Shown piece after piece: positions 1-10,690 of a stretch of DNA of 64,000 bases. The notes beneath the pieces were generated by a model. That model was not told the DNA's origin. It saw nothing but the letters and a program-made list of their open reading frames with translations, and did no database searches. The stretch spans positions 646,558,736 through 646,622,735 of the forward strand of contig NC_053036.3 in assembly GCF_002575655.3 (NCBI RefSeq), written 5' to 3'. A program made the translations under genes and the position numbers. Numbering within the stretch: position 1 is the stretch's first letter; every line of letters starts with the position of its first letter. The stretch is from Aegilops tauschii subsp. strangulata (Eukaryota > Streptophyta > Magnoliopsida > Poales > Poaceae).

Positions 1-50
1 AGTTTTTTGGAACCATAGCCCGAATTGTGGGGACATGGAGTTTCTAAGCA

Positions 51-311
51 CGAGCTCATATGAGCTCGGATGAACAGTAAATTCAGAAAAAATAAACATT
101 CAAAAAATTAGTGACAAACATTGACAAAAGTTTTCGGCGCTTGCAAAATTTCAGCTTCAAACGACATTTGTAGAAGCCGTGGATAAAAAAACAAAATCAT
201 CATTTTGCAAGCATTGAAAACTTTTGTCAATGTTTGTCACTATAAAAGTTCGGAATTTTTTTATTTGTATTCTTTTTTTTTACTGTTCACCCGAGCTCAT
301 TTGAGCTCGGG
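51..311. mobile_element. Foldback MITE-like element with palindromic ends
   Basis: The two ends are inverted copies of each other over roughly 110 bases. Both ends carry a gagctc-type palindrome followed by tgaacagtaaa (left) or its complement (right), and both inner arms contain gtgacaaacattgacaaaag or its complement. The left terminal motif at 51-68 is itself a perfect palindrome. Length of ~260 bp and lack of coding capacity fit a non-autonomous DNA transposon (MITE). I could not define a convincing target duplication, so the superfamily is open. Confidence 0.7.
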
Positions 312-617
312 ACTAGAAGAGTACTTTCGGAATTGTGGTAGTTTTATGTCATTTACTCTGCTGTCTATAATCCCACCAGAATAGATGATTAGAAAAGCAG
401 AGAGAGCAAGAGAGAACGAAACATTCACTTATGCTATCTCTGTATAACTCTCATTCAAATGGTACTGAGTACTGACTGTCTGACAGTGCAGAAATTTGAT
501 CCATGAATCACCTACTCTCTGTTTCTCATAGTAGAAAAAAAATCCAAAAAGAACTATATCAAGAAGAGGGTCAGGTCAGCTTGCTCTTGGATGATTAGGC
601 CTTAATCAACCAATCAG

Positions 618-2198
618 TCACACTGGGGTTGCAAATTGCAATGCCACGAAGCTGGAGAGCAGCAGCAGCAGCATTAGACCAGAGGAGGTGCTCCTGCCGG
701 AGCCGCTGCAGACAAGCCGGCTGTCGCGGTACGAACACACCGATTGCTTCCTGGAACAACAGAATGTACAAGATCAAACGGTTAGCAGGAGCAGAGATTC
801 ATTGAAGTGTCTGTCATTCAGAGATAAGTGCCATGTAAACTGACACGAGCTAATCAGAACAGATCTCTGCACAAACTCATTCATCGGAATGGCACTATAT
901 ATTGAAAAATTGCTGGTGTGTATGATTGCTAGTGTCATTCAATCTTGGGACGGCTTGTAGATTGTGTGAAGAATCGGATGCTTTGACCACACACAAGATC
1001 TTGAGAGACATGGAGGAATTTCATTTCAGAGAGAGATGATAATTAAGGGTGTGAGAGTAGTACGTACATGTTGCTGGAGCAGAAGGTGATGGTGTAGTCG
1101 GGCGACTGGGCGCAGGTGAAGATGGAGGAGGGGTCGTCGTAGGCGTAGCTGTAGGCGGCCGGGCATGCCGCCTTGAACTTCTTCGAGTAGAAGGTCGGCT
1201 GGCAGGCCACCGGGTTGGCATACTGCCCACGGCAGCAGTACTGGTCGGTCCCGAACACGTCGCACGCGCTCCGGCAAGCCACCACCTTCCCCCCGTCGCC
1301 CTTCACGGCCAGCTCCGACGGGCAGCCCCGGCGCAGGTCACCGTCGCACCCCGCCGGGGCGCAGCCTGTCCAGTTGGCGCTCGTCGGGGTCGGGGTCACC
1401 ACCACGGGGAGGTTGAAGCCGTCCACCAGGCTCACGTCGTAGTAGTCAGTCGCCGCCAGCGTGAACTCCGCCAGCGTCGCCGGAGCGGCCCCCGACGCCG
1501 ATTCGCACTGCAGCGACGTGCCGCACCCGCCCGTCTCGCACGTGCCGTTGCCGGCCGAGTCAAAGGTGCAGCCGGTGCGGCCCCACACGCGGCCCGACCA
1601 CCCCACGGGGGCGGTGAACACCACCGACTCGCCTGCACGGAGCGCATACCCGCCGCCCCCGAAGCTCTCGCCCGGCGTCACCGCCGGCCACACCTCCGTC
1701 TTGCACTGGTTGATGAGCGTGAACTCCCGGGCCGACTCCGCCCGCCTCGTTGCCCCTGTCATCACAACAATGAAAAAGAACGTTTTTGGGTTCAGTTAAC
1801 ACTACTGCAGCATCTACTAGCAATCTGATAAATGAACTGATCTTCAGACAAGCAATCTATGGCATTGGCAATGTGTGTCAGGTCAGGGCTTGCAAAATTT
1901 TCACTTATGTTGAGTATGTCCTGACAACATTTGAAACAAGGTCTGCACTACATTTGAAACAGAGTGCAAGGCAATCTGAATAGATGGACACCAACTGGCT
2001 GGTGATGATTCCAAAGCATACCATTCCATTCTAGCAGTCAGAAAACCTGACACAATCTTATCCCAGCAAGAGTATGCAGAAAGCAAGAGGAGAAGATGAA
2101 GAAATTTGATTGTGAAGAGTGGTACCTGAGAAGAAGCAGGTGAGAAACAGAGGCAGAAGCAGGGCACTCCCCCTTCTTGGCCCTGGGGACCTACCCAT
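618..2198 (-). CDS. Thaumatin-like protein (PR-5 family) with GPI-type tail, three exons
   Basis: Coding exons on the minus strand are 2198-2126, 1755-1068 and 750-618, joined in phase to give 297 aa. Exon 1 (24 codons plus one base) encodes a basic start and a hydrophobic core ending LFLTCFFS, a signal peptide for secretion. Exon 2 holds the thaumatin fold: it begins REFTLINQCK, has 16 cysteines as expected for the eight-disulfide large TLP class, and carries the signature region GTCETGGCGTSLQC, with G where many members have D. Exon 3 adds two cysteines, a Ser/Gly-rich linker and a C-terminal leucine-rich tail with no charged end, which suggests GPI anchoring at the plasma membrane or wall face. 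Introns of 370 and 317 bp have GT-AG borders (cag/gtacc and cat/gtacgt donors). Family members are apoplastic, often pathogen- or stress-induced, and some bind or cut beta-1,3-glucan; activity here is not shown. No break seen. Confidence 0.9.
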
Positions 2199-3035
2199 TG
2201 CAGATTCAGGTGCAGCAACAACAGTGAAAAACCTCTGGTGATGTGTATGGCTGTATACAGGTAGGTAGATATACTGCTGATAACAACACAGCAGGTGAGA
2301 TAATTTTTTAGAGCAAGTAAACACAAAGAGAGAATACGTGAGAGGGAGGTTCAGGTGAGGCATGCCATGAATGGACAAACCTTGCTTGCCATGGCCTCCT
2401 TCCTTGCTTCCTCTTGCCATTTCCTCCTCAGATTCTCCAGCCAGCCAGGCAGAACCTCCTTTTCCTGTGTTCCAAGACTTGGGAACATGGCACTTGTGAC
2501 CGTGACATTGTGTCCATTCCTGGGAACACAAGGCAGAGACATGATTCCCTCCTGCTTCAAGCAACAACACACCTTCAGGCATCAGGACCAACATAAAACA
2601 TCTCAAGCTAGCAACAGAACTGCCAGACAGGACTGAACCGCGAGCACCGACATATCCGATATCAAGCAAGTTTCAAGCAATGCAGGAGACAATATCAGAC
2701 ATCGTTGGATCATCTCGCTGACATGCTAAGCTTGGAGGTCATACAAAGATTATTATTACACCAAGCGTACCATCAACTGATCGGATCGTAATGTATCGAC
2801 AGTTGTTACACTAAGGAACTGCTGCTTTGCAGCTGGCCACAACTAGAGCACGGACGCACCAAACAAATCAATGCTTTATTACTATCATCCCAGCACAAGA
2901 TGAGAACTAGCCAATGGATTATCACTATCGCACAATCACATCTGTGAGTGGGGATGCCCTGGGCAGAATAAGAATCTGCTTGCACTGGTGACTGCAGTCA
3001 GTCTCCGAGGGAGGAGCTTGAACGTCGGGAACCCA
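2199..3035. other. Promoter and 5' side of the thaumatin-like gene; spacer to next gene
   Basis: No further convincing exon is visible. The stretch should contain the 5' UTR and promoter of the minus-strand thaumatin-like gene (higher coordinates are upstream) and the 3' UTR of the RRM gene that ends at 3036. An imperfect inverted repeat around 2463-2530 pairs tgttccaagacttgggaaca-like sequence with cctgggaacaca. Confidence 0.5.
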
Positions 3036-3952
3036 TCAGTCGTCTCCCAGCTTGACCTTGTAATGCTGAGCGAGTTTAGTGATTTCCCCGTTGTTCACGA
3101 GGTTCTCGAGCATGTCGTACTTGTTGCTGTTTGCTACCAGGGTTTCCTGCTGCTGCGCCGCCAGCTCCTTCTCCTCTTCCAATTGATTCTGAAACAAAAG
3201 GAAGAACAAAGTTTAATGAAATTATGGCTCGGATACAAAAGATACAGAGGTTTAAAGCAACTGTATCACATTTTAAAGAACAGCATCATCATCAAAATTC
3301 TCAAAATATGCTTCACATGTCATGTTCCCTGAGCAAGTGTTTTTCTCATTTTAGACAAGTAAAGCAGAAAGATTTGCAGCTTTTCTCAGTAGTGGGCAAC
3401 TGGGCATACAGGTACATGATAAGAACAGTATAAAAAACTAAAGAAACACCACTTCACCTTGATGAGTGCCATATTTTCTGCTTCTTGCCTCCTCATAAGG
3501 CCCTTGAGCTTATTCATCCCATCATACCCCGGATCTCCCTGCTTTACCCAGCTGAACTCAATCTTCAAGCCAGGCTTCCTAGGGCGGTCCGGAAACATCT
3601 CGGGCTTTGCAAAGGCAGCCCTCACAGGCCTGGGCATCCCGCCGAGCATGAAAGGGAAGTTGTTCATCAGGTCCACAGCAGCCTGGGCCTGCGACACGTT
3701 GTCCACCTCCACCAACGCAGCGGCGGGGATCTCGTACTCGATCGTGTAGTTCTCGATGAACTCCGTGTTGACGACATTGGCGCACTGGGCGAGAGACGCC
3801 TTGATGACCTGGCTGGTGACCAGAGGGGAGAGGTGGTCGATGTATATCGTCCTCTTGACCCTCGCCTCGAAATCAGCGTACTCCTTCTCAGCCTGTTTTT
3901 CGTCCTTCATATCATCTTCGTCCTTCTGAGCCATTTCGTCGGATGCCGCCAT
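3036..3952 (-). CDS. RRM protein, EDM3/AIPP1-like
   Basis: Coding exons are 3952-3458 and 3188-3036 on the minus strand, giving 215 aa. The chosen ATG opens MAASDEMAQKDEDD, just downstream of a likely 5' UTR splice acceptor at 3974. After an acidic-basic leader, an RRM-like domain runs from about residue 30 to 115 (RTIYIDHLSPLV as the first strand, AALVEVDNVSQAQAAVDLMN later, then GGMPRPVRAAFAKPEMF). A conserved WVKQGDPGYDGM stretch and a Glu/Gln-rich helix (NQLEEEKELAAQQQETL) follow. This domain order and the GMPRPVRA block recall Arabidopsis EDM3/AIPP1 from memory. That protein works with EDM2 and ASI1 in the nucleus, promoting full-length transcription through introns that contain heterochromatin. 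The intron has AAG/GTGAAG and TTTCAG/AAT borders in phase 0. Orthology is inferred, not tested. Confidence 0.75.
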
Positions 3953-4990
3953 AGGAGCGAAGCACGACCTCTGCTGGAAATAACAATACACAGCAGCAGT
4001 CACTCGAAATGGCTAAGATTTCCTCCGAATAATTAAGAATGAACACTGCAAAAGGTTATAAACAGAGCTGGCAAACAACAAAGATTTATAAACAGATCTG
4101 ACAAACATAAAAAACAACATCTTAAGGGCATCATCTGGATAAGAACAAGCGTTGTGCAGCAAAAGCGTCTACCGGCTTTACACTTATAAAACTATCAAAC
4201 ATCAAAGATAACTACTCTGTATTAACTAACAGCAGTGGAGGGTTGTTCATCTATCTCCTGGATGTAAGGGTAGGGATATGGCTCCAAAAAATTTCAAGGC
4301 TTCATCAAGAAACAGGGGCCGGCATGCGGGTTCAGTTTAGGATTTCCTCGAACAAGCCTTTTTTGATGAAAGGGGAGCTGCCAAAATTCCATTAGTAGAA
4401 ACCTACAAATTGCCTCAAAGAGAACAAGCAAGCACCCCAAATGCAACTACCTAGTCAAGCATCGGGAGGGAAAGTTAAAAAGGAAACCGCGAGGCGAGAC
4501 AAAGTTGATGAACATGGCTCAGCACATGACTCAGATCAAACATGCAAAAGTAAAATCCTCCACTATCCAGCTAACAAGCCGTTCCTCACAGACACAGCAA
4601 CTGCAGGGGCGGCGGATCTAGACGGCGTGCGCCCACAAGCCGTGAGGTCCAGCGGGATTTCTATTGAACTTAATCGTGGGATGAAGATGGGGAAACCTCT
4701 ACCTCGAAACCCAATGGGTGGGCGGGGCGGAGCGGAGGCGGCGGGAGCGCGGCGTCCAGACGAGGAAGAACGGAGCCCGCGGCGGCGGCGGTGGCGACGC
4801 GCGTGAGGGGCGGGGGCGGCGCGGGGCGTGTGATTGGGGCGGCTGGGAGTGGGGCTGAGGCGTCGGCCGGCAGGCCGGCGGGATTGAGCCGTTGGTCGGC
4901 GGCGACGGCGACGGCGGCGGCGGCTGTAGGGATTAGACGAGAGACAGCGGCGTTTCTAGCCTTTCCGGAAAAAGGTGTGGACTTTAGGGC
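3953..4990 (-). promoter_or_regulatory. 5' UTR, leader intron and GC-rich promoter of the RRM gene
   Basis: The minus strand has an acceptor-like TATTTCCAG just before position 3973, so a leader intron probably separates the coding start from a non-coding first exon. A candidate donor (TTTCGAG/GTAGAGG) lies at 4703, at the edge of a very GC-rich block (about 4703-4930) typical of grass gene starts. This is inference from base composition and splice motifs; transcript data would settle it. Confidence 0.4.
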
Positions 4991-5622
4991 CCGTTTGGGT
5001 TCGGGACGACGGGATAGGAGAACACAGGAATAGAAAAGAATCCATAAATTGCAAGAATTAAATGCCATGTCTGCCCGCATATAAGCTTTTATTAGAATTA
5101 TATACATTTTGATTTTAACTTTAAATTGGTTTTTCCTAAACTTGGTCAAACTTTGTAGATTTTAACTTGGCTAAAGTAATGCACGGAGTGAATAAGAGCG
5201 GACATCGCCAAATGTCCATGGAGACGTCCGCCGTGTTCAAACGCGTCCGTGGAAATGTCTGCTTTGGTTTTTTCTATCTATACCAGGACTACTCAAAACA
5301 GTCAAAGATAAAATAGCACAACTGTTAAGCATTTGAAAGATAAATATTTCAAGGCAACAGTAATTCAAATTTAAATACTAAATTACAAAAAAAATTGATG
5401 CTCCAAAAATATTGTTTTAAGAAGCATTCTGAAGCATCGATTTTGTTTTATTTGCCCTACACATCCATGAATGTAATTCAATCACGAAATTTGCACGCAC
5501 ATCGATGCTTGCCTAGAAAATTGAACTTTTCTCACAAAAACACTTTCGTAAGAATATTTCTTTCTTACTTTCAAGAATTTACTATGAACTCAGCGATGAT
5601 TAATATGGATCGGAGGGAGTAT
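4991..5622. repeat. AT-rich spacer with a Stowaway MITE end
   Basis: At 5601-5621 the sequence taatatggatcggagggagt ends in the classic Triticeae Stowaway terminal motif (complement tactccctccgatcc). A matching opposite terminus was not found nearby. A Stowaway-like inner motif (aaacttggtcaaactttgta) occurs at about 5138-5158, so the stretch probably holds decayed or overlapping Stowaway remnants. No coding exon is evident. Confidence 0.5.
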
Positions 5623-7089
5623 GAACATTTATTTTTGTTGTCTAAAGTTTTTTAATAAAAAAAATTGAAGGTAGTATATTAAATAGCACAAACCTTTAAA
5701 AATAGCCTTACAAAAATTAGAAATATATCCAAATCCTTCGAGTGTCTGAGGTCTTCTTCCTCCTGCATCCATCGACGGCACACCGTGAACAAAGCTCGTT
5801 AACTCCTCCGGGCCTCCGTCTCAGTGAAGTAAACTTATTTAAACACGGGAGCATGTAGACGCAATGGCCAGGAGCTGCTCCCCCTCAGCGTCGCACCTTC
5901 GCGTCCGGGAGCTGCTTCGCCATCCTACCCCTGCAATCTAACTGTCGTACATGCACCATTCCGGCCCGTTGCATCCAGGAGTTGCTCTGCCTCCATGCCG
6001 CTCCCCGTTGCGGCTGATTTGGAGGCGCATGACACACACGAGGTCGGTACTGACTGCTGAGGCCAACGAGCTCGTCGGGCTCAGCCACACTATCGTCGTC
6101 GACATTGCCATCGACCCTACCCGCTCGTCCTCCTGCCTGCGTCCCATCCCCCTCCCTCATTGTGACGCCTTCCTCCCGTCATCGCTGCCCTCCATCAGCT
6201 AGATGAGGTCACCATTCTTTGGATTTTTTTGAGGAACCTGGTTGTTTCCTTTTTCTATGTGTGATGGTTATTCTGAGTACTATGAAAAATGTAGTTTATT
6301 GTAGCAAATTCAAAATATGTGTATCTAGTTTTGGGTCTTCTATAAAAGCAGGAACAAAATTTCACTACCTAAATCTTCTCTCTCCTCTACTTAAAATGGA
6401 TCTGAGTAGCCAAAATTTGGGTCTACTATTGCAGATGCTCTTGGGGGGGGGGGGGGGGCAGGGCCTTACTTGTTCCCCTACCCCTGCCATTCCAGCAGAA
6501 TAATAATAAAATGTTGGAAAGGGCAACAAATGTAGTGGCATGTTGCAAAGATGATGGAACCTATAAAACCTTAGTTGCAAAACATCGTGGAACAAAATAA
6601 AATATCAAGGAGGTTGCTGGCAACTTTCCCTGAACGGTCTGCAATTGCACAACCCATCATTGTCGAAACACTAACTCTGTTCGAGGGATATCGTTGTTCG
6701 CTTTCCTGCTCATTTCCATGCCCCCACCTCGTTGAAACGTCACAATAGTGATACCGTCATAGACGGTACATATTAGAGGAGGATGGATAAACCATGCTGG
6801 CTTGTCACAAAACGATTTTTGGTCGGTGTACGAACAAAGGGCGGTGTGTTTCTCCGTTTTTTGGTCCATCTACATAATGATTGAAATTTTTGTCCGTCCA
6901 CACATAAATTTCCACACTCTATTGTTATTCACCGTTCAATCCAGTTGAGCGGGCTTCCTCTGATCGTTTGTATGAACTAGGCAAGTGGTCAAAGTTATGG
7001 CTCAATCGACGCACAGCTGGTCTTCCTGGGTCTGCTTATTTGGCCGATTGGGCTGGCTTGAAGAAAGTAAAAAAGAACTGTCAGAAAGG
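5623..7089. other. Intergenic, no gene recognised
   Basis: Contains a GC-richer island at about 5880-6200 with short open frames on both strands that match nothing I know, a run of about 16 G at 6441-6457, and AT-rich sequence elsewhere. No domain, signal peptide or convincing splice pattern was seen. Confidence 0.4.
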
Positions 7090-7150
7090 GGAATCAAACT
7101 CAGGAGACCATGTACCAAGGCAAACTCAATTAGCGCAACCAACTAACCTA
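7065..7150 (-). repeat. tRNA-derived SINE-like remnant with pol III boxes
   Basis: On the minus strand TAGGTTAGTTGG (7150-7139) matches the tRNA A-box consensus at 11 of 12 positions. AGTTTGATTCC (7100-7090) resembles the B box with two mismatches, 38 bases downstream. A short T run (complement of aaaaaag near 7067-7073) follows, like a pol III stop. The acceptor and T stems do not pair, so this is not a functional tRNA gene. A SINE head or tRNA relic is the best reading. Confidence 0.45.
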
Positions 7151-7541
7151 GTACCTCATTAAAAACAGAAATATAATGTAATTTCTTATATTTAGGTAAG
7201 AATTTCATGTGTCTTCAGCAACTTATTTCATATCAACAAGTCAAAAGACTTGTGATCGTATGTTTGTTTTGCTAAAGTTATTATACTAAAAATGCATGAT
7301 ATGACAAAAAAATATAAACAATGGGTGGGTATTTTTAGATATTCAGAATACCGCAACTACACATTAATTAAAACAATATATATCACACAACATAACTTAT
7401 AAGTTATAGTCAGTAAACAGTTGGACATATTTACATAATAGTTGGCCGATACGAAAGTTCTTCAACAGTTTAATAAACCGGCATAACAAAACATATATCA
7501 TACCTCGCCAACATAGCCCTCTGCACTGGGGTAACTTATCC
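7151..7541. other. AT-rich 3' side of the DUF6598 gene
   Basis: Likely 3' UTR and spacer downstream of the minus-strand gene that stops at 7542. No ORF or repeat was recognised. Confidence 0.4.
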
Positions 7542-10417
7542 CTACAACATGAGATCTATCTTGTTCGTGACAATGAGGGACCAAGCAACAACGACCTCGA
7601 CCCTAGAGTTGCCTACTAAACATGAGCCCTTGCTTGTTTGGCAATGTTGGACGGGGAAATCGACATGACCCTTTGGAACTTTGTGACCACATCTCGAGTG
7701 TGCTTGTATGATAACTTTCATTGTTGATTGTAATTCGGCTGACACAACATTCCTTGACAGGCGAAAGTAACCGTCTGATCCCACGGGGATTTCATCATGA
7801 CGACAATTAAGCAACACAACTTCCCAAGGTGAGGGATCCTCTGCATCAGCAGAGAAGGAACAAGAAACTCGACATCCATATTTGAAAGGCCAACTCCCTT
7901 CAACAACTCGAACGCCGACGCCAGTTGCCTGGATTGCTCTACGAAGTTGTTCAAGTGTTAACCGTGCCGCACAACAATATCCGTTGAATAGAGGGGTGGT
8001 ATCCCTTGCAGACCCGTAACTGTAGCTGCAAGTGAGCGATGCTTTTTCTTGACGCTGATCCGCTCCACGATACCTTATTTTCAGCTCAACTTCAAACGTA
8101 ACACGGTCCACAGCCACGATTGTGCGAGACGGGCCAGTCAAGCGCAAAAAAGGATCCTGGAAGCATCATCGTCATCATCAACATTACTATAACTAATTGG
8201 ATCAAGAAAATTAAGGAGAATGAAGCGAAAGCTTAGTAGTATTTATAGTACACAATACCTCTTTAGTGACTAGTTGGTAGTTATGCCTTGAGCGGTAGAA
8301 GAGAATGTTGCGGTTGTGGTCAACGGCGTCCCTTGCAGCGACCACGCCGTACACGTGGAGCGGCCAGCTCAAGTTGACGTTGAGGTCAACAATTTCCAAG
8401 GAGTATATCTGCAAGGCGTGGCTGGCGGTACCAGAGTAGTTGGAAATACCAGGCGTGGAGGGCGTGAATAGCATAGGACTCAACGTGGCTGCCAAAATCA
8501 AATCAAACAAATGCACACCAAATTAATTAAGCCAAGTAGTGTGTAATGTCTGAGAATCTGTCTACTAATTAACTCGAATAAATAACTAGCAGAGCAAGGC
8601 TGGTGGTAAAAGTTTATGCACATATGATAGAAGGAGAAGAAGAGCAGAGTCTTACTTATGTCGAGTCAATTGCAAGAAACCACCACATTTGCGGCTAGGT
8701 TTGCAGGAAACCACCAACTCGTTAATCCGTTGCAGAAAATACCGGAAAATCTGTTAAGTCATTGCAAAAAACACTGAACGGGTGATTTGGCCCATTTAAT
8801 CACTTTCTTACAAGTGGGGCCAGATTGTAAGAAATTGATTTAGCAAAAAATAACACATACACCCCTAGATCTAAAAAACAAAAGCAATCAGACCCCCACA
8901 TGCACACCACCGTGGACAATCCCTCCTGCCGAAGCAACGTGAACTCGTCCGGCACGGCGCCCTGGCGCCGTTGTTGTTGTTGTTGTTGTTGCCTGGCTAT
9001 GGCCGCGACGGGGTTCGAGGAGGTGGCCGGAGTGTGCGCATTTTTGAGGTGTCCAGGCCGGTGTTGATGGCGTTGATGATGGGGACAACGAAGTGCAGAC
9101 GACGGCGGCGCAAGGCAGGATGGTGACAGCGGAGCTTCCTGTTTTGGTATGCGGCGGCGTGGCTCCTGCCATGGCCGGCAGCGGCTGGAATGGGGCGCAG
9201 AGGAGGGGGTCCGACGGTGAGGCTCCGGATCTAGGCGGGTCGGGCGCGAGGGAGATCAGGGAGGTGCTCCAGATCAGGCATGCTCGGATCCAACGGCTAG
9301 TTGTTGGGGAGGCAGCCATGGCGATTTCTAGCAAATCGGGGCGATCTCCATGGAGGTCCTGCGGCAACCGTCGGCGGTGTCAGAGAGGGCACAGGGAGAA
9401 GAGAAAGAGGATGGAGAAGGAGCAGGGCAGAGGGGCGGTAGGTGCGCCGGGTTGGTTCGCCGGCGGCGTTCGCTGGTCGCCGGAAGGCCCAAGGACGAGG
9501 GGAGGCTCTAGATCGAGGAGCTCCTCTCGATCCAATCGAGCAAGTCTGCGGTCATCGAGGCAGGGAGGCGGGTGGGCTTCCGGCGGCGGTGGCGTGGTTA
9601 GTTGCGAGGGCAGGCAGTGGTTGCAAAGGGGTTGATTGCTTTTTATTTTTAGATTCAGGGATGTGTATGACATTTGTTTACCAAGTCAGCTCTTGACAGT
9701 CTGGCCCCACTTGTAAGAAAGTGATTAAATGGGCCAAATCACCCGTTCAGTGTTTTTTGCAATGACTTAACAGATTTTCCGGTGTTTTTTGCAACGGATT
9801 AACGAGTTGGTGGTTTCCTGCAAACCTAGCCGCAAATGTGGTGGTTTCTTGCAATTGACTCTACTTATGTTATAGAAGGAACCACAGCCTCCCATGCTGC
9901 TGCCCCACGTGGATTCCCAGCCGGCACGATATTGGTGCTGGTCATAAGAAGAAGCTCCATCATCCTCCTCCTTGGCAATGGCGGACGATCCAGTCCTGGC
10001 CATATATTGGGAGACGCTCAGGGATGCGCGGGACATGAGGTACAACATCTTGATCTTCTCCGGGGAGAAGCCCGTGGTAGCAGCACTGTCAGCGCCGAGC
10101 TCCCTTAGAATCGACGCCAGAGACTCGATCCGGCGGCGCATGTCGTCCGACTCGCTTAGAAGGAAGCCGAGGGCCTCGTCGCGGTTGCGGACGACGTAGG
10201 GCAAACTCACCCGGTGCAAGGTGGTTGTTGTGGGGTCGACCAGCTGCGGCGGCGCGTGGATCATTGATGTCGAGTTGGAGCTCACGTAGGCCTTCTTTCC
10301 AGCGAACGTCGATAGGCCCCGGGACGTGACCTCCTTTCTCAGGGACTCGGTCTCCCTCCTCAGGAGCTCGCGGTGGCGACAGAGGGCGTCGAGCAGCTGT
10401 GTGCTGTTCTCCGCCAT
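7542..10417 (-). CDS. DUF6598-domain protein, three exons, intron 1 holds a Mutator-like element
   Basis: Minus-strand exons are 10417-9865, 8488-8259 and 8156-7542; phases 1 and 0 match and yield 465 aa with no stop. Exon 1 starts MAENSTQLLDALCRHRELL and encodes a charged, helical N-terminal region of ~184 residues that looks coiled-coil. Exons 2 and 3 carry the DUF6598 domain: STPG motif, LQIYSLEIVDL, WPLHVYGVVAARDAVDHNRN, then EDPFLRLTGPSRTIVAVD, VTFEVELKIR and a Cys-containing tail. DUF6598 proteins are expanded in grasses and have no firm biochemical function. I know of no catalytic motif and assign none. Intron 2 is 102 bp with GAG/GTATTG and TTCCAG/GAT borders. Intron 1 is 1,376 bp, of which 1.2 kb is transposon; its donor ATAA/GTAGAG is weaker than the GTAAGA that the uninterrupted site would have had. 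Expression and correct splicing are therefore uncertain, although the frame is intact. Confidence 0.85.
8662..9861. mobile_element. Mutator-like element (non-autonomous MULE) in intron 1
   Basis: Flanking 9-bp direct repeats tacttatgt at 8653-8661 and 9862-9870 are the size expected for Mutator insertion. The termini are near-identical inverted repeats of about 165 bp (roughly 8662-8835 and 9690-9861), starting gagtcaattgcaagaaacc, with one extra base at the left tip. The interior (8836-9689) is GC-rich, carries a (gtt)n run near 8970 and short open frames on both strands, but no transposase. This is a non-autonomous MULE; the GC-rich, gene-like filling makes a Pack-MULE possible. Confidence 0.85.
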
Positions 10418-10690
10418 CGCCGGGGTCTCGTGCGTGGCGGCGGCGGCGAGAAAGATGAGCGGACGCGTGTGGCCTCCCTCAACTTATTGGGATCGGTGAA
10501 GGTAAGTCATCAGTCCATGACCGTCCCAGATTCCTCGTCCATCTCCTTGCCAGATTCCCCCTCAAAAAAAAAAAGATCTCCTTCCCAGATTACCCTCAAA
10601 GAAAAAAAAATCTCCTACTCAGATTTTGCTTTGTCAACGGAGAGAAAGTGCTGCTTTTTTAAAAAGGCAAACCCAATTTTATTGATCTTG
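10418..10690 (-). promoter_or_regulatory. Upstream region of the DUF6598 gene
   Basis: About 270 bp separate the start codon from the LINE remnant, so the promoter is short or overlaps transposon sequence. The region has a GC-rich leader next to the ATG and two similar A-rich tracts at about 10564-10612. No clear TATA box was picked out. Confidence 0.35.

Noticed and set aside
3485..4036. 183-codon plus-strand frame
   Set aside because: Lies opposite the RRM gene, which has domain and splice support; it is a shadow of that coding sequence.
5885..6202. GC-rich island with open frames on both strands
   Set aside because: No domain, no splice or start context, and frames on both strands look like composition effects.
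6441..6457. Long run of G
   Set aside because: A homopolymer tract; may be partly a sequencing artefact and has no clear function.
7065..7150. A functional tRNA gene
   Set aside because: A and B boxes are present but acceptor and T stems do not pair.
9093..9696. Plus-strand frames of up to 180 codons inside the MULE
   Set aside because: Arg/Gly-rich, no domain, overlapping frames on both strands; kept only as MULE filling.
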